Positions 36,723-46,386 are shown, counted from the stretch's first letter. The stretch is DNA of 64,000 nucleotides from an uncultured archaeon (GCA_938083505.1 CALKCF010000004.1:1-64000), one strand, 5' to 3'. The notes: generated by a model not told the origin, from the letters alone. Numbers and translations are program-made.

Positions 36723-37070
36723 CTAAAGTTTTTGAGCAGTCGACTTTATGTGTTTTTCTTTTTGGGCGGGGTACCTCCTTATCCACCCACACCTCAGACA
36801 CTTTACGACAACGTGTGTAGTCATTCTGTCCCTAACCCTAACGGAGAACGAGCTCGACCCTAGAAATAGGTTACCGCATTTTCTACAAAATAGTAGCTTA
36901 TACGGTTTTGGAATCCTCAATCTAGCCCTTTGGGCTATCCTTCTAGCTATGCTCACAGCTTCCCTCGCAGCCTCTGGATCCGATTGCGCATATGTTCTTG
37001 CGAACTCGAATAGCCTCTCTATCCTTTCACGCGCTATCGCTTTAAGCAAACGGTTTTTCATAAAGGGCAT
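36723..37070 (-). CDS. rnp4: RNase P protein component 4 (Rpp21/Rpr2)
   Basis: 115 residues. A helical N-terminus (RERIERLFEFARTYAQSDPE, then SIARRIAQRARLRIP) precedes a zinc ribbon with CRKCGNLF and CLRCGWIRRYP. With Rnp1-3 it completes archaeal RNase P for tRNA 5' processing. It heads the minus-strand translation cluster and is divergent from nep1. Confidence 0.92.
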   Translation of the reverse strand: MPFMKNRLLKAIARERIERLFEFARTYAQSDPEAAREAVSIARRIAQRARLRIPKPYKLLFCRKCGNLFLGSSSFSVRVRDRMTTHVVVKCLRCGWIRRYPAQKEKHIKSTAQKL

Positions 37071-37177
37071 TATTAAAACTTTTGCTTTCTTTAATTAAGG
37101 TTATTGTTTGTTTTGAACAACTGAGCAAAAAGTTTTTCAAATCTTCAAATAGATTATAGCGTGCCGGTTGGAAGGTC

Positions 37178-37864
37178 GTGGAGTTCGTAAAACTAACTTT
37201 GGTTTTCGTGGAGGCAGCCCTCGAGCTCGTTCCAAGAGAATGTTGGAATCATAGTGCAGTGGTATCCGATGCGAGGAGGAGAGGTAAAAAACCGGAGCAA
37301 CTATTGCTTGACAGATCATATCATCATGCAGCGATGAAGAGCTTGGTTGATGCACATAAGCGGGGAAGGCCTGACATTGTACATTTTTGCCTACTGACAT
37401 CTTTAAGTTCCATCCTTTCCAAGAAAGGGCTTCTAGAGGTTTATGTGCATACGAGGGATGATAAGTTAATTTGGGTAAATCCTGAAACGAGGTTACCGAG
37501 GGTCTATGAAAGGTTCAAAGGTCTAATTGAGGCCTTGTACGAACAACACATCATAGAATCAGACGGTAAGAAGTTGCTTGAACTTAAAGATGCTACACTG
37601 ACTGATCTGCTGTTCACTTTGAAGCCTGACAAAGTAATCCTCATGAGTGAGAAAGGCAATAGGCTGACCATGAAAGAACTCGGTGAGTTACTGATCTCTT
37701 GTAAGAGGCCCGTCGTTCTCATAGGGGCCTTTCCAAGAGGTGAGCTGGAAGAACGGACTGTTAAAGTATCCGATGCTGTTGTATGCATTCATGAAGAACC
37801 TTTGGATGCATGGAGCGTTACATCATACGTGATATGTTCTCTGGAGTACGCGCTTGGTTACTAA
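37178..37864 (+). CDS. nep1: rRNA pseudouridine N1-methyltransferase Nep1 (Emg1)
   Basis: 228 residues, GTG start. SPOUT-class marks: LLLDRSYHHAAMKSL, GRPDIVHFCLLTSLSSILSK, YVHTRDDKLIWVNPETRLPR and VLIGAFPRGEL. It methylates a pseudouridine in the 16S helix 35 region and helps ribosome assembly. It is divergent from rnp4. Confidence 0.92.
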   Translation: MEFVKLTLVFVEAALELVPRECWNHSAVVSDARRRGKKPEQLLLDRSYHHAAMKSLVDAHKRGRPDIVHFCLLTSLSSILSKKGLLEVYVHTRDDKLIWVNPETRLPRVYERFKGLIEALYEQHIIESDGKKLLELKDATLTDLLFTLKPDKVILMSEKGNRLTMKELGELLISCKRPVVLIGAFPRGELEERTVKVSDAVVCIHEEPLDAWSVTSYVICSLEYALGY

Positions 37865-37904
37865 CCATATTGCTTATTTACTTGAAAATTTATGATATGA
37901 TTTT

Positions 37905-38573
37905 ATGATTGGTAGGAAAAAGTTGGCAGGACTGATAGACCACACGAATGTAAGGCCTACGGCTACAAATATTGACATAGAGAGGTTATGCGACGAGGCT
38001 ATTAAATATGGTTTCCACGTCGTGTGCGTTCAACCATGCTTTGTAAGATTAGCATCCAGACTAATTGCTGGCCATAGCAAGGTTAAGGTTTGCACAGTTA
38101 TAGGCTTTCCCTTTGGAACAAACACTACGGATGTAAAAGTTTTCGAGACAAAGAAGGCAATAGAGGATGGTGCGGAAGAGCTGGACGTCGTAATGAACAT
38201 AAGCATGGTAAAATCTGGGAACTACGCCTACATCGAAGATGAATTGAATAGGATTATGAATGTTACGAGAGGTGTTGTTTTCAAGTTAATAATTGAAACG
38301 GGATATCTGACGGTTGAAGAGATGCGCAAGGTGTGTGACATTGCCGTAAGGGTCGGAGTGGATTATGTGAAGACGTGCACGGGCTTTGGACCTAGGGGCG
38401 TATCTTTAGAGGATGTGAGATTGATAAAAGAGTTCACAGGCGGCAAAGTAGGCATAAAGGCCTCAGGAGGTATAAGAACCTACGAGCAGGCGGTTTCGCT
38501 GATTGAGGCGGGTGCCACAAGGCTTGGAACGAGCCATAGCTTGAAAGTGCTGGAAGGCGCACCACCAGAGTAG
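37905..38573 (+). CDS. deoC: Deoxyribose-phosphate aldolase
   Basis: 222 residues. LIDHTNVRPTATNIDIERLC at the N-terminus, KVCTVIGFPFG, the Schiff-base region VDYVKTCTGFGPRG and the phosphate loop VGIKASGGIRTYEQA are intact. It cleaves deoxyribose 5-phosphate into glyceraldehyde 3-phosphate and acetaldehyde. The alcohol dehydrogenases in the window could take acetaldehyde, but this link is speculative. It is followed by the minus-strand tRNA-Gly. Confidence 0.92.
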   Translation: MIGRKKLAGLIDHTNVRPTATNIDIERLCDEAIKYGFHVVCVQPCFVRLASRLIAGHSKVKVCTVIGFPFGTNTTDVKVFETKKAIEDGAEELDVVMNISMVKSGNYAYIEDELNRIMNVTRGVVFKLIIETGYLTVEEMRKVCDIAVRVGVDYVKTCTGFGPRGVSLEDVRLIKEFTGGKVGIKASGGIRTYEQAVSLIEAGATRLGTSHSLKVLEGAPPE

Positions 38574-38584
38574 GATGAGTCGGT

Positions 38585-38677
38585 TGCGGCGGCCGGGATT
38601 CGAACCCGGGATTTCAGGCTTGGAAGGCTTTCGCCGAATGTTCGACTGCGTCCTAGTCCAGACTAGACCACCGCCGC
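38585..38677 (-). tRNA. tRNA-Gly(UCC) with a 17-base intron in the anticodon stem
   Basis: The acceptor arms GCGGCGG/CCGCCGC pair fully, the D stem is GTC/GAC, and the T arm is CCGGG-TTCGAAT-CCCGG. The anticodon loop CTTCCAA gives anticodon UCC. The stem 27-31/39-43 pairs (CAGGC/GCCTG) only if 17 bases, 38629-38645, are removed between positions 29 and 30. CCA is not encoded. The position is not the usual 37/38 site. The BHB fold itself was not proven. A minus-strand ATAAATAAT box at about 38698-38706 suits its promoter. Confidence 0.87.
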
Positions 38678-38818
38678 AGACGACATAAGACCTGCTATTA
38701 TTTATCATTAATAAGAATTAAAGATAATAAAAACTTGATGCCGAACCAACTAGAAGACAAAATACTTAAATAACAACAGGCACTTTATTACGAGCAATAT
38801 AAGAGGTAATGAATAGCT

Positions 38819-39604
38819 TTGAAAGTTAGTTCAGCTTTTTCTAAAACTGTCTTTATTTTGATAGCAGTCGTGTTGTCGGCTGTCGTGATAGCAGGTGTAG
38901 CTTACTATGCGACTATGCCAGTTACAACACCAACAACCTCACCTACTACTACAACAACGACGCCCACGAGCCCTACTACGACTCCAACCATAACGACACA
39001 AACTACTACGACAGAGACACAAACCACGCAGACTCAGACCGAGACGACAACAGTTACTACGACGGGTATCAGCCCTATAGTTAACTTAAGAGTTGGGTCC
39101 TATGTAAAGTACCTTCAGAGGGCCTATATGGATGAGGACATTTTTGAGTCGTACATAACGTTCCATGTTAAGGGTGAGGAGAGATACAATAACGTGAATT
39201 GTTTGCTTTTATCAATGGTTATGGAGGCTCAGCGGAATGGTGTTAGAATGAAGGAAGTTATCACATGGTGGTTATCTAAAATGGAACTAAAGATGATGCA
39301 CGCAAAGATACAGTTCTACCATAACGACGAGCTGATTTATGAGAGTGAGCCCTCACCTTACGAGGTGAGAGAGGAAGAGAGTCCTCCAGAACCTATAGAT
39401 GTGAACTACTTTGTAGGTTATGAGAGTGTAACGGTTCCAGCAGGTACATTTATAAACTGCATTAAGGTTGAGGTCTCCGAAAAAGAATCCCTTATGAAAA
39501 CATGGGCACATCCGAACGTTCCTATATACGGTTTAGTAAAATTTGAGCTATATAAAGCAGGGAGTTTGAAGTCGGTCATGGAGCTAATATCCTACGGCGG
39601 TTAA
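38819..39604 (+). CDS. Secreted or membrane-anchored protein with Thr-rich linker
   Basis: 261 residues, TTG start. A hydrophobic helix at residues 10-30 (VFILIAVVLSAVVIAGVAYY) is followed by some 55 residues that are nearly all Thr, Pro, Ser and Gln, likely O-glycosylated. The remaining domain of about 170 residues (PIVNLRVGSYVKYLQ, VTVPAGTFINCIKVEV) looks like an extracellular beta-rich domain. I do not recognise a function. TTAAATAA near 38766 may be its TATA box. Confidence 0.65.
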   Translation: MKVSSAFSKTVFILIAVVLSAVVIAGVAYYATMPVTTPTTSPTTTTTTPTSPTTTPTITTQTTTTETQTTQTQTETTTVTTTGISPIVNLRVGSYVKYLQRAYMDEDIFESYITFHVKGEERYNNVNCLLLSMVMEAQRNGVRMKEVITWWLSKMELKMMHAKIQFYHNDELIYESEPSPYEVREEESPPEPIDVNYFVGYESVTVPAGTFINCIKVEVSEKESLMKTWAHPNVPIYGLVKFELYKAGSLKSVMELISYGG

Positions 39605-39626
39605 ACCCTTGGATAATTAATCAAAT

Positions 39627-39656
39627 ACACTTAAAAAAATAAACCAAACTTAAAAT
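39627..39656 (+). promoter_or_regulatory. Candidate promoter of the hydrogenase operon
   Basis: Two TATA-like boxes, ACTTAAAAAAAT (39629-39640) and TTAAAA (39650-39655), lie upstream of the first hydrogenase gene. Its TTG start at 39702 also has a strong ribosome site, GAGGGG, at 39688-39693. The message would therefore have a 20-45 base leader. Confidence 0.4.
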
Positions 39657-39701
39657 TCTACCATTTTTTAAACATGAGGATGAGTTAGAGGGGACCACAT
39701 C

Positions 39702-40808
39702 TTGTTGTCGCAACAAAAACTTTACTTTGCTCTAGATGCTGAAGCGTTTGGTAATTTTATTGACGTCTTGAAAGATCTCGGTTACACGGTTTATGGGCCT
39801 GCGGAAAAAGATGGTGCGATTGTCTTCGAAATCCTTGACTCCATTAAGCAGATGCCAAGAGGTTTGTACGACGAGCAATCTCCTGGAAGATATAGGCTTA
39901 CCAAGAAAGATAATCAAAGATACTTCGGTTATGTTGTCGGCCCACAATCCCCGAAATACGTGCTGTACTCGCCCCAGCACTTGCTATTTAAGGTAAGGAA
40001 GGATGGGAGGACATTCATTCCGCAACCAGACGGTAAAAAGATAGCGATCATCGGACTCAGACCGTGCGATTTGAAGGCAATCGAGATACTCGATAACGTC
40101 CTACTTAAGGGACCGTATAAGAGCAATGCATACGAAGCCATCAGAAAAGATGCGCTGTTTATAGCGGTCAACTGCGTTGAGCCTGGTAATAACTGCTTCT
40201 GTACATCCATGAACACTGGTCCGTTTGCGCAATCCGGTTACGATATCTCCATCACCGAGCTTTTAATGAACGGAAGCCACGTCTTTATCCTAGAGACTAT
40301 GACAAACAAGGGCACAGAGATCGTAAGTAGACTTAAATGCAGAAATGCGACAGAGGAGGAGTTAAACGTTGTATCAAAATTGATGGAAGATGCAAAGAAC
40401 AAAATAAGGAAGAAGTTGGACGTCGAGAATCTAAAAGATGACCTTTACAGAAACATCGAACATCCGAATTGGAACGAAATCAATAATAAGTGCTTGGCGT
40501 GCGGGAACTGTACGCTTGTCTGTCCAACGTGCTTCTGCTCTTCCGTGTTTGACAGCTCATCACTCTCGATGGATGTGGCTGAGAGATGGAGGGTATGGGA
40601 TTCCTGCTTCAGCATAGATTACTCATACATTCATGGCGGATCGATAAGACAGTCAATCATGAGTCGATATAGACATTGGTTGATGCATAAGCTTGCTACA
40701 TGGGTCGATCAATTTGGAACGTTTGGCTGCGTAGGTTGCGGAAGGTGCATAACTTGGTGCCCCGTAGGAATAGATATTGTGGAAGAGGCTAGCAAGGTAA
40801 GGGATTGA
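39702..40808 (+). CDS. hydB: Sulfhydrogenase/hydrogenase beta subunit (HydB), Fe-S
   Basis: 368 residues. Near the end are two [4Fe-4S] sites, CLACGNCTLVCPTCFCSS and CVGCGRCITWCPVGID. The N-terminal domain matches anaerobic sulfite reductase subunit A and HydB of the Pyrococcus soluble hydrogenase. It relays electrons between the flavin subunit and the NiFe small subunit. It is the first gene of a four-gene operon: hydB, hydG, hydD, hydA. Confidence 0.9.
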   Translation: MLSQQKLYFALDAEAFGNFIDVLKDLGYTVYGPAEKDGAIVFEILDSIKQMPRGLYDEQSPGRYRLTKKDNQRYFGYVVGPQSPKYVLYSPQHLLFKVRKDGRTFIPQPDGKKIAIIGLRPCDLKAIEILDNVLLKGPYKSNAYEAIRKDALFIAVNCVEPGNNCFCTSMNTGPFAQSGYDISITELLMNGSHVFILETMTNKGTEIVSRLKCRNATEEELNVVSKLMEDAKNKIRKKLDVENLKDDLYRNIEHPNWNEINNKCLACGNCTLVCPTCFCSSVFDSSSLSMDVAERWRVWDSCFSIDYSYIHGGSIRQSIMSRYRHWLMHKLATWVDQFGTFGCVGCGRCITWCPVGIDIVEEASKVRD

Positions 40809-40812
40809 GTTT

Positions 40813-41670
40813 ATGAAGGAAAAGTCCACGTTAGAGACCGCTCAAGAAGTAGAAGTCGAGGTAATGAGGAAGTTTTCAGTCGAAGAAGTCTTCAAGGAGA
40901 CGCCTGATACTTACACGCTATTACTAAAGCCGTTAGATAAGAAAGATTATAGCTTTGTTCCAGGCCAGTTTAACATGCTGTACGCGTTCGGCGTAGGAGA
41001 GGTGCCGATCTCTTTAAGCGGCGATCCAGACGAGAAGTATCTGATCGCCCACACGATTAGGGTCGTTGGTGCCGTGACAAATGCCTTGGTGAATGCAAGG
41101 AAGCCAAAATTCATTGGCCTTAGGGGTCCATTCGGGAATGGATGGCCTTTGGAGAAGACAAAAGGAAAGGACGTGATAATCGTGGCCGGAGGCATAGGTC
41201 TAGCGCCGCTCAGACCAGCAATATATTACATCTTAAAACACAGGAAGGAATATGGTAGGTTCTTCTTCCTTTACGGTGCTAGGACACCTAATGATTTATT
41301 ATACAAGAAGGAATTAAAGGAGTGGAAGAGTAGGTTCGATATGGATGCCTTCATAACTGTGGATGCTGGTGATGAAAAGTGGACAGGAAATATCGGTGTC
41401 GTAACAACTCTTTTCAAACATATAAAGCTCGACCCGAATAACACGTATGCCTTTGTCTGTGGACCAGAGATAATGATGAAGTTTACTGTACTCGAGCTCA
41501 GGAATCAAGGCTTAACTGATGATAAAATATACATCTCGATGGAAAGGAATATGAAGTGCGGCATGGGGCTTTGTGGACGCTGTCAGTTCGGGCCTTACTT
41601 TGTATGCAAGAACGGCCCGATATTTTCGATGGATCAGATAAATAGGTTCTTTGGGAGGCGTGAGGTCTGA
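40813..41670 (+). CDS. hydG: Hydrogenase gamma subunit (HydG), FAD/NAD(P)-binding
   Basis: 285 residues. Ferredoxin-NADP reductase fold: [10 protein letters not shown] for flavin, [13 protein letters not shown] for nucleotide and [11 protein letters not shown]. The C-terminal [2Fe-2S] site has [10 protein letters not shown] and FVCKNG. It exchanges electrons with NADP(H). Its TGA stop overlaps the ATG of hydD by one base. Confidence 0.9.
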   Translation: MKEKSTLETAQEVEVEVMRKFSVEEVFKETPDTYTLLLKPLDKKDYSFVPGQFNMLYAFGVGEVPISLSGDPDEKYLIAHTIRVVGAVTNALVNARKPKFIGLRGPFGNGWPLEKTKGKDVIIVAGGIGLAPLRPAIYYILKHRKEYGRFFFLYGARTPNDLLYKKELKEWKSRFDMDAFITVDAGDEKWTGNIGVVTTLFKHIKLDPNNTYAFVCGPEIMMKFTVLELRNQGLTDDKIYISMERNMKCGMGLCGRCQFGPYFVCKNGPIFSMDQINRFFGRREV

Positions 41671-42446
41671 TGGTAGGGAAAATACCTAAGATAGCGGTAT
41701 ACAAGTTCGCATCATGTGATGGTTGTCAGCTAAGCATAGTAGACCTTGAGGATGAGCTTTTGGAGATAAACCAGAAGTTCGAGATAGCTTACTTCATGGA
41801 GGTAACTAGGGCGGCGAAAAGGGGTCCTTACGACGTCGGTTTAGTCGAAGGAAGTATATCCACGCCGCACGCTATCGAACTGATAAAGTCGATAAGGAAG
41901 GACTGCAAGACGCTCGTGGCGATAGGCGCATGCGCGACTGCAGGTGGAATCCAAGCTCTCAGGAACTGGGCGAACGTCGAAGAATTCTCAAAGTACGTCT
42001 ACGCTAAGCCTGAATACATACAGACGCTTGAGAAATCCTCTCCGATCTCAGAGTATGTCCAAGTTGACTTTGAGCTCAGGGGATGTCCTGTGAACAAGTA
42101 CCAGCTCCTTGAGGTTTTGTCCGCATTTCTTGCTGGAAGGAAGCCTAACATACCAACGTACAGCTTGTGCATAGAGTGTAAGAGAAAGGGAAACGTTTGC
42201 GTAACGGTTGCTAAGAGTGTGCCGTGCCTCGGGCCAGTCGTACAAGCAGGTTGTGGTGCACTATGCCCAGCATACTCGAGGGGTTGCTACGGGTGCTTCG
42301 GTCCGATGGAGAGCCCGAACGTGAAGAGCTTAGCAAGCAAATTCATCGAACTTGGAATGGATAAGAAAGATGTGATCCTTAATTTTAGAGGGTTTACAGG
42401 TTGGTCAAAGGAGTTTAGGGAGGTGGATGTGTTAATTGAAGGGTAA
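41670..42446 (+). CDS. hydD: NiFe hydrogenase small subunit (HydD), group 3b type
   Basis: 258 residues. The proximal-cluster motif [18 protein letters not shown] lies at residue 13. [14 protein letters not shown] and further cysteines ([26 protein letters not shown]) hold three Fe-S clusters. It has no signal peptide, so the complex is cytoplasmic. It overlaps the large-subunit start by 11 bases. Confidence 0.93.
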   Translation: MVGKIPKIAVYKFASCDGCQLSIVDLEDELLEINQKFEIAYFMEVTRAAKRGPYDVGLVEGSISTPHAIELIKSIRKDCKTLVAIGACATAGGIQALRNWANVEEFSKYVYAKPEYIQTLEKSSPISEYVQVDFELRGCPVNKYQLLEVLSAFLAGRKPNIPTYSLCIECKRKGNVCVTVAKSVPCLGPVVQAGCGALCPAYSRGCYGCFGPMESPNVKSLASKFIELGMDKKDVILNFRGFTGWSKEFREVDVLIEG

Positions 42447-43731
42447 GGCGAAGACGGTAAAGGTAGATTACCTCGCAAGGGTCGAAGGTGAGGGAGCCCT
42501 TTACATAAAGGTAAAGGGCACGGAGGTCCTAGATGTGAAGTTCAAGATATTTGAGGCGCCAAGATTTTTCGAGAGTTTCCTTAGAGGAAGGAAGTACCAC
42601 GAAGTCCCGGACATAACCGCAAGGATATGCGGTATATGCCCAATAGCATACCAGATGAGCTCCGTTCATGCATTAGAGGATGCGTTTGGGGTGAAAGTGG
42701 ACGGCCCTCTAAGAGAGCTCAGGAGGTTCATCTACTGTGGAGAATGGATAGAGAGTCATGCACTCCATGCATTCCTCCTACATGCACCCGACTTCCTTGG
42801 TTATGATGATGCAATGAGGATGGCGAAGGCCCATCCAGACATTGTCAAGAAGGCATTGATGGTGAAGAAGATAGGCAACGAGATCATGGCGAAGCTTGGT
42901 GGAAGGGAGATACATCCAGTATCTGTCTGCGTCGGAGGGTTTTATAAGGTACCGACGAAGAGGCAGATGGAGGCGATGAGAGAGGACCTGAAGAAGGGCA
43001 TGGACCTCAGCGTCGAACTACTCAGATGGGTTGCGGACCTCAAGTTCCCCGACTTCGAGCAGGACTATGAGTTTGTGTCGCTTAGACATCCAGATGAATA
43101 CCCATTAAACGAGGGAAGGATAGTGTCCAATAAGGGCTTGGATATATCGATAAGCGAGTACGAGAACAATTTCGTGGAAGAACATGTACCATACACAAAC
43201 GCCCTTCAATCATACATAAAGGGCAGGGGCTCTTACATGGTAGGGCCTCTTGCAAGGATAAACCTGAATTACGACAAGCTATGGGACCTAACGAAGGACA
43301 TGCTGAAGTCCATAGGCTTCAAGATTCCATGCAGGAACCCATTCAAGAGCATAATAGCGAGGTGTGCTGAGGTGTTGTACTCCTTCGAGGAGGCGCTCAG
43401 GATAATTAATGAGTATAAAGAACCTAACGAGTCAAAGGTTGATTACAAAGTAAAGGCAGGAAGGGGTTATGGTTGCACTGAGGCACCAAGAGGCTCATTA
43501 TACCATAGGTATGATGTAGCCGCCGATGGTACCATAGTTTCGGCAAAAATAGTACCTCCGACTGCGCAGAACCAAAAGCGGATGGAGGATGACCTGAGGG
43601 CGATGGCACCATCTGTCATGAAACTCCCTTATGAGAAGGCTGTCTGGAGGTTCGAGCAGGCCTTAAGGAACTACGATCCGTGCATATCTTGCGCCACACA
43701 CTTCCTGAGGCTAGAGGTAGAGCGCTCCTAG
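42436..43731 (+). CDS. hydA: NiFe hydrogenase large subunit (HydA), group 3b type
   Basis: 431 residues, TTG start with GGAGGTGG upstream. The NiFe ligands are [14 protein letters not shown] (L1) and [13 protein letters not shown] (L2). Only about nine residues follow the final His, so a cleavable C-terminal extension is short or absent. With hydBGD it forms a reversible NADP(H)-linked hydrogenase that may also reduce sulfur, as in Pyrococcus. No maturation genes (hyp) are in the window. Confidence 0.94.
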   Translation: MKGKAKTVKVDYLARVEGEGALYIKVKGTEVLDVKFKIFEAPRFFESFLRGRKYHEVPDITARICGICPIAYQMSSVHALEDAFGVKVDGPLRELRRFIYCGEWIESHALHAFLLHAPDFLGYDDAMRMAKAHPDIVKKALMVKKIGNEIMAKLGGREIHPVSVCVGGFYKVPTKRQMEAMREDLKKGMDLSVELLRWVADLKFPDFEQDYEFVSLRHPDEYPLNEGRIVSNKGLDISISEYENNFVEEHVPYTNALQSYIKGRGSYMVGPLARINLNYDKLWDLTKDMLKSIGFKIPCRNPFKSIIARCAEVLYSFEEALRIINEYKEPNESKVDYKVKAGRGYGCTEAPRGSLYHRYDVAADGTIVSAKIVPPTAQNQKRMEDDLRAMAPSVMKLPYEKAVWRFEQALRNYDPCISCATHFLRLEVERS

Positions 43732-43822
43732 TTGCTGTTTAGCAATACGTGACCTGCAGGGCTTAGAAGGTCGCGAAATACTGTTAAAATTTTTATTTAG
43801 AAGCCAAAATAAGTAAAGCTGG

Positions 43823-43897
43823 GCGGCCGTGGTCTAGCCTGGATAAGACACCAGCCTGCCACGCTGGGGTTCCCGGGTTCAAATCCCGGCGGCCGCA
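43823..43897 (+). tRNA. tRNA-Gly(GCC), intronless
   Basis: Acceptor GCGGCCG/CGGCCGC with discriminator A, T arm CCGGG-TTCAAAT-CCCGG, anticodon stem CCAGC/GCTGG and loop CTGCCAC give anticodon GCC. The 75 bases have no intron and no encoded CCA. A TTTATTTAG box centred 27 bases upstream (about 43796) is the likely promoter. It is inverted relative to the tRNA-Gly(UCC) at 38.6 kb. Confidence 0.96.
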
Positions 43898-43925
43898 TAT
43901 CCTTCAATAACCAAATAGAGCCAAC

Positions 43926-45059
43926 ATGCCCGCGTTCTTTGCAACAATAGTTACAGGGCTAGAAGATGTTGGGGCAAAAGAGGTCGAGTCTATAGTAGGC
44001 TGTAAAGCAAGGCCGGATGCCGGTAAGGTGTTCTTCGAATGCGACATTTATGGTGCTGTATTGCTGAACTTTACCTCTCGTTGTTTACATAAGATTTTCC
44101 TATTACTTGGACACGATACCGTTTCCTCGCTGGAAGATGTTGCACGCCTTGCACGTAGTATAGATTATGCTGAGCTGATCCTACCGTCGCAGTCGTTCGC
44201 CGTTAGGGTCGAGAAACATGGTGAGCATGAGCTTAGAAGCCTCGATATTGCCTCAACTGTAGGCAAGAGTGTCGTAGAGTCTTACCTTGCATCCAAAAAC
44301 GTCAGGCTTGTTGTCAATTTAGACAACCCAGATGTCGAGCTGTATGCTTTGCTGAGGAACAATGAGTTGCTGATTGGCTTGAACATGACTGGGCAATCGC
44401 TTCATAGAAGGTTTTACAAAACATTCTATCATAGAGCGTCGCTCATGCCGACGATAGCTTGCTCCATGATATTGCTGAGCGGTTGGAAACCGGGAGAGAG
44501 TTTGTTAGATCCGATGTGTGGAGGCGGAACGATACCGATAGAGGCGGCACTGATGGCAAGACGCATAGCGCCAGGCTTGAGAAAGGGTAATCTGGCCTTA
44601 GAGAGGCTATTCTTCATCGAAAAAGAGCTTATTGGAGAGATTCGCGACAAGCTTCTCTCAAACGAGACGAATGTTATGGTGGAAATCTACGGCATAGATG
44701 TCTCGCCAAAGAGTGTTGAAGGTGCACTTGTTAACGCAGCCAAGGCGAACGTATTGGATACTGTGTCAATAAAGGTTGGCGACGCATTAAATTTAGTTAA
44801 TTACATAAGCGAGCCGCCCGATCACATCATAACGAATCCGCCCTACGGTATAAGGATGGGTATCAGGAACATAGAAAAGTTCTATGAGAGAATCTTAACG
44901 TCGATTAGACAGGCGGCTCCGCATGCAACTATAACGATAATAACGAGTAAGTCGAACCTTCTCAGAAGGATTGCGGAAGCGCTCAGAATGCAAGTGGTCG
45001 AGGCTAGACAGTTGTTCTACGGAAGGATTCAAGCGAACATAATTAAGCTGTTGCAATAA
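43926..45059 (+). CDS. trm14: THUMP-domain tRNA guanine-N2 methyltransferase (Trm14-like)
   Basis: 377 residues. An N-terminal ferredoxin-like and THUMP part (residues 1-160) precedes a Rossmann methyltransferase with LLDPMCGGGTIPIEAALMA and the catalytic ITNPPYGIRMG. Archaeal members make m2G at position 6 of tRNA; the RlmL branch acts on 23S rRNA. It begins 28 bases after tRNA-Gly, on the same strand. Confidence 0.85.
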   Translation: MPAFFATIVTGLEDVGAKEVESIVGCKARPDAGKVFFECDIYGAVLLNFTSRCLHKIFLLLGHDTVSSLEDVARLARSIDYAELILPSQSFAVRVEKHGEHELRSLDIASTVGKSVVESYLASKNVRLVVNLDNPDVELYALLRNNELLIGLNMTGQSLHRRFYKTFYHRASLMPTIACSMILLSGWKPGESLLDPMCGGGTIPIEAALMARRIAPGLRKGNLALERLFFIEKELIGEIRDKLLSNETNVMVEIYGIDVSPKSVEGALVNAAKANVLDTVSIKVGDALNLVNYISEPPDHIITNPPYGIRMGIRNIEKFYERILTSIRQAAPHATITIITSKSNLLRRIAEALRMQVVEARQLFYGRIQANIIKLLQ

Positions 45060-45070
45060 AAATTAACTCT

Positions 45071-46348
45071 TTACTTGCAAAAATTCATCCAGCCTTCCAT
45101 CTTCTCCCATGACCAGCTGTAGCTTGCCGGCACAGCATACCCATAGACTATGCAACCACGCCAAACCGAGTACTGCGGCTCCGATGCCATAGTAACCTCT
45201 ATGTTCTCTATGCCCTTCTCCGCCATCATACGTTTAATCTTCGTAGCAGAATCCACGCAGACGTTCTTCAACTTCTCTGGAACCCTCCAAGAGAAGTTCC
45301 CACCGGATAAGAGTATCTGGCTGTAGAGCAGTGGCTGGAGCTCAACAGGACACTTCTCTACAGCACTTATTATCGCTTCAGCCATGTTAAGCATTCCATA
45401 AAAGACAACATCACCGACCTTTGTGTCCCTTGGTCTCGGCATCCCTCTCTTAAAATAACTCTGAAATATTTCGTGGTTTGGGTTAAAGACGTACTCGCCG
45501 ACTAAAAATCTTGTCCAAGAGTTCTCGGCAAGGTCTATCTTGAGTCTAGTTCCAGGAACCGAATAGACCGTCCTAACAGCATCTGGGTTATTTTTAGCGA
45601 ATGAAATGGCAGAGTTTAAATCAGCAGGCAATAGACCCAGGTTTTCCTTAACCTTTCTCACCAGAGTCTCCTCAGCAGCCAAATCACCATAACCAGCATC
45701 TTTGAGGATTTCTGTCATGATAGCGTTGGCATCGCTCCCTCCCCTATTCAAAGCTATGACAGCACCTCTTATGGGTGCTCTAGAGATTGGTGCGAACTGT
45801 GTATTTCCATGCCCGCTCTCCACCACGACGCAAGATGTCTTCTTGTGAGCTATGGCGACAGCAAGAGGTTGCGAAATTATTGTTGCCGAATGTACGAGGC
45901 CCGCCTCTTTGGCCATGCTCTCAAGCATTTCAAAGAACTTCTCGTACATGTACCTCGGCGCGACGGCTGAGAGTGCGGCCACGACATAAAAACCATTGAA
46001 GCCCCAACCCTTTGGCTTGAACTCCTCTAACGCATGGCGCATCAGCTCCCTCACCACTTTCCATGCTTTTACATCGTCCTTCATGATGATGCCTTCTCTC
46101 ATCGGGTAGATGAGTCGTGTGGCGAGCTCTGCACCGCTCTCCAAGAATAGCGTTATATCCTTTCCGACGATCACTTCACGGTCAACACCCATTATCTGGG
46201 AGAGAATTGTTTTCTCAGGGAAGTAACCCCTGTTTTCTACGACAAGAGGTCTCTCGCCTTGGGTTATTGGCCCGTACTTAAACTCGCTTGTACCGTAATC
46301 CGTTCCGAACACGTAACGCTTTTTGTAATCTTCGTCATGCATCTCCAT
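45071..46348 (-). CDS. Crenactin (archaeal actin)
   Basis: 425 residues from ATG 46348. The actin ATPase core is clear: YVFGTDYGTSEFKYGP as phosphate 1 loop, VVVESGHGNTQFAPIS as phosphate 2, and ILLSGGNFSWRVPEKLKN with SEPQYSVWRGCIVYGYA near the C-terminus. These last two match the Pyrobaculum calidifontis crenactin sequence as I remember it, including length (about 430). Crenactin makes double helical filaments and is linked to cell shape in rod-like Thermoproteales. ATTTAA at 46373-46378 lies about 27 bases before ATG 46348, so a leaderless message of its own is likely. An arcadin-like gene lies just upstream. Confidence 0.88.
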   Translation of the reverse strand: MEMHDEDYKKRYVFGTDYGTSEFKYGPITQGERPLVVENRGYFPEKTILSQIMGVDREVIVGKDITLFLESGAELATRLIYPMREGIIMKDDVKAWKVVRELMRHALEEFKPKGWGFNGFYVVAALSAVAPRYMYEKFFEMLESMAKEAGLVHSATIISQPLAVAIAHKKTSCVVVESGHGNTQFAPISRAPIRGAVIALNRGGSDANAIMTEILKDAGYGDLAAEETLVRKVKENLGLLPADLNSAISFAKNNPDAVRTVYSVPGTRLKIDLAENSWTRFLVGEYVFNPNHEIFQSYFKRGMPRPRDTKVGDVVFYGMLNMAEAIISAVEKCPVELQPLLYSQILLSGGNFSWRVPEKLKNVCVDSATKIKRMMAEKGIENIEVTMASEPQYSVWRGCIVYGYAVPASYSWSWEKMEGWMNFCK

Positions 46349-46386
46349 CAACAATATCTATAATGCTTATGAATTTAAGCGTTAAA

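Noticed and set aside
38463-38708. 81-codon minus-strand frame across the tRNA
   Set aside because: It reads through tRNA-Gly(UCC) and the end of deoC; not a gene.
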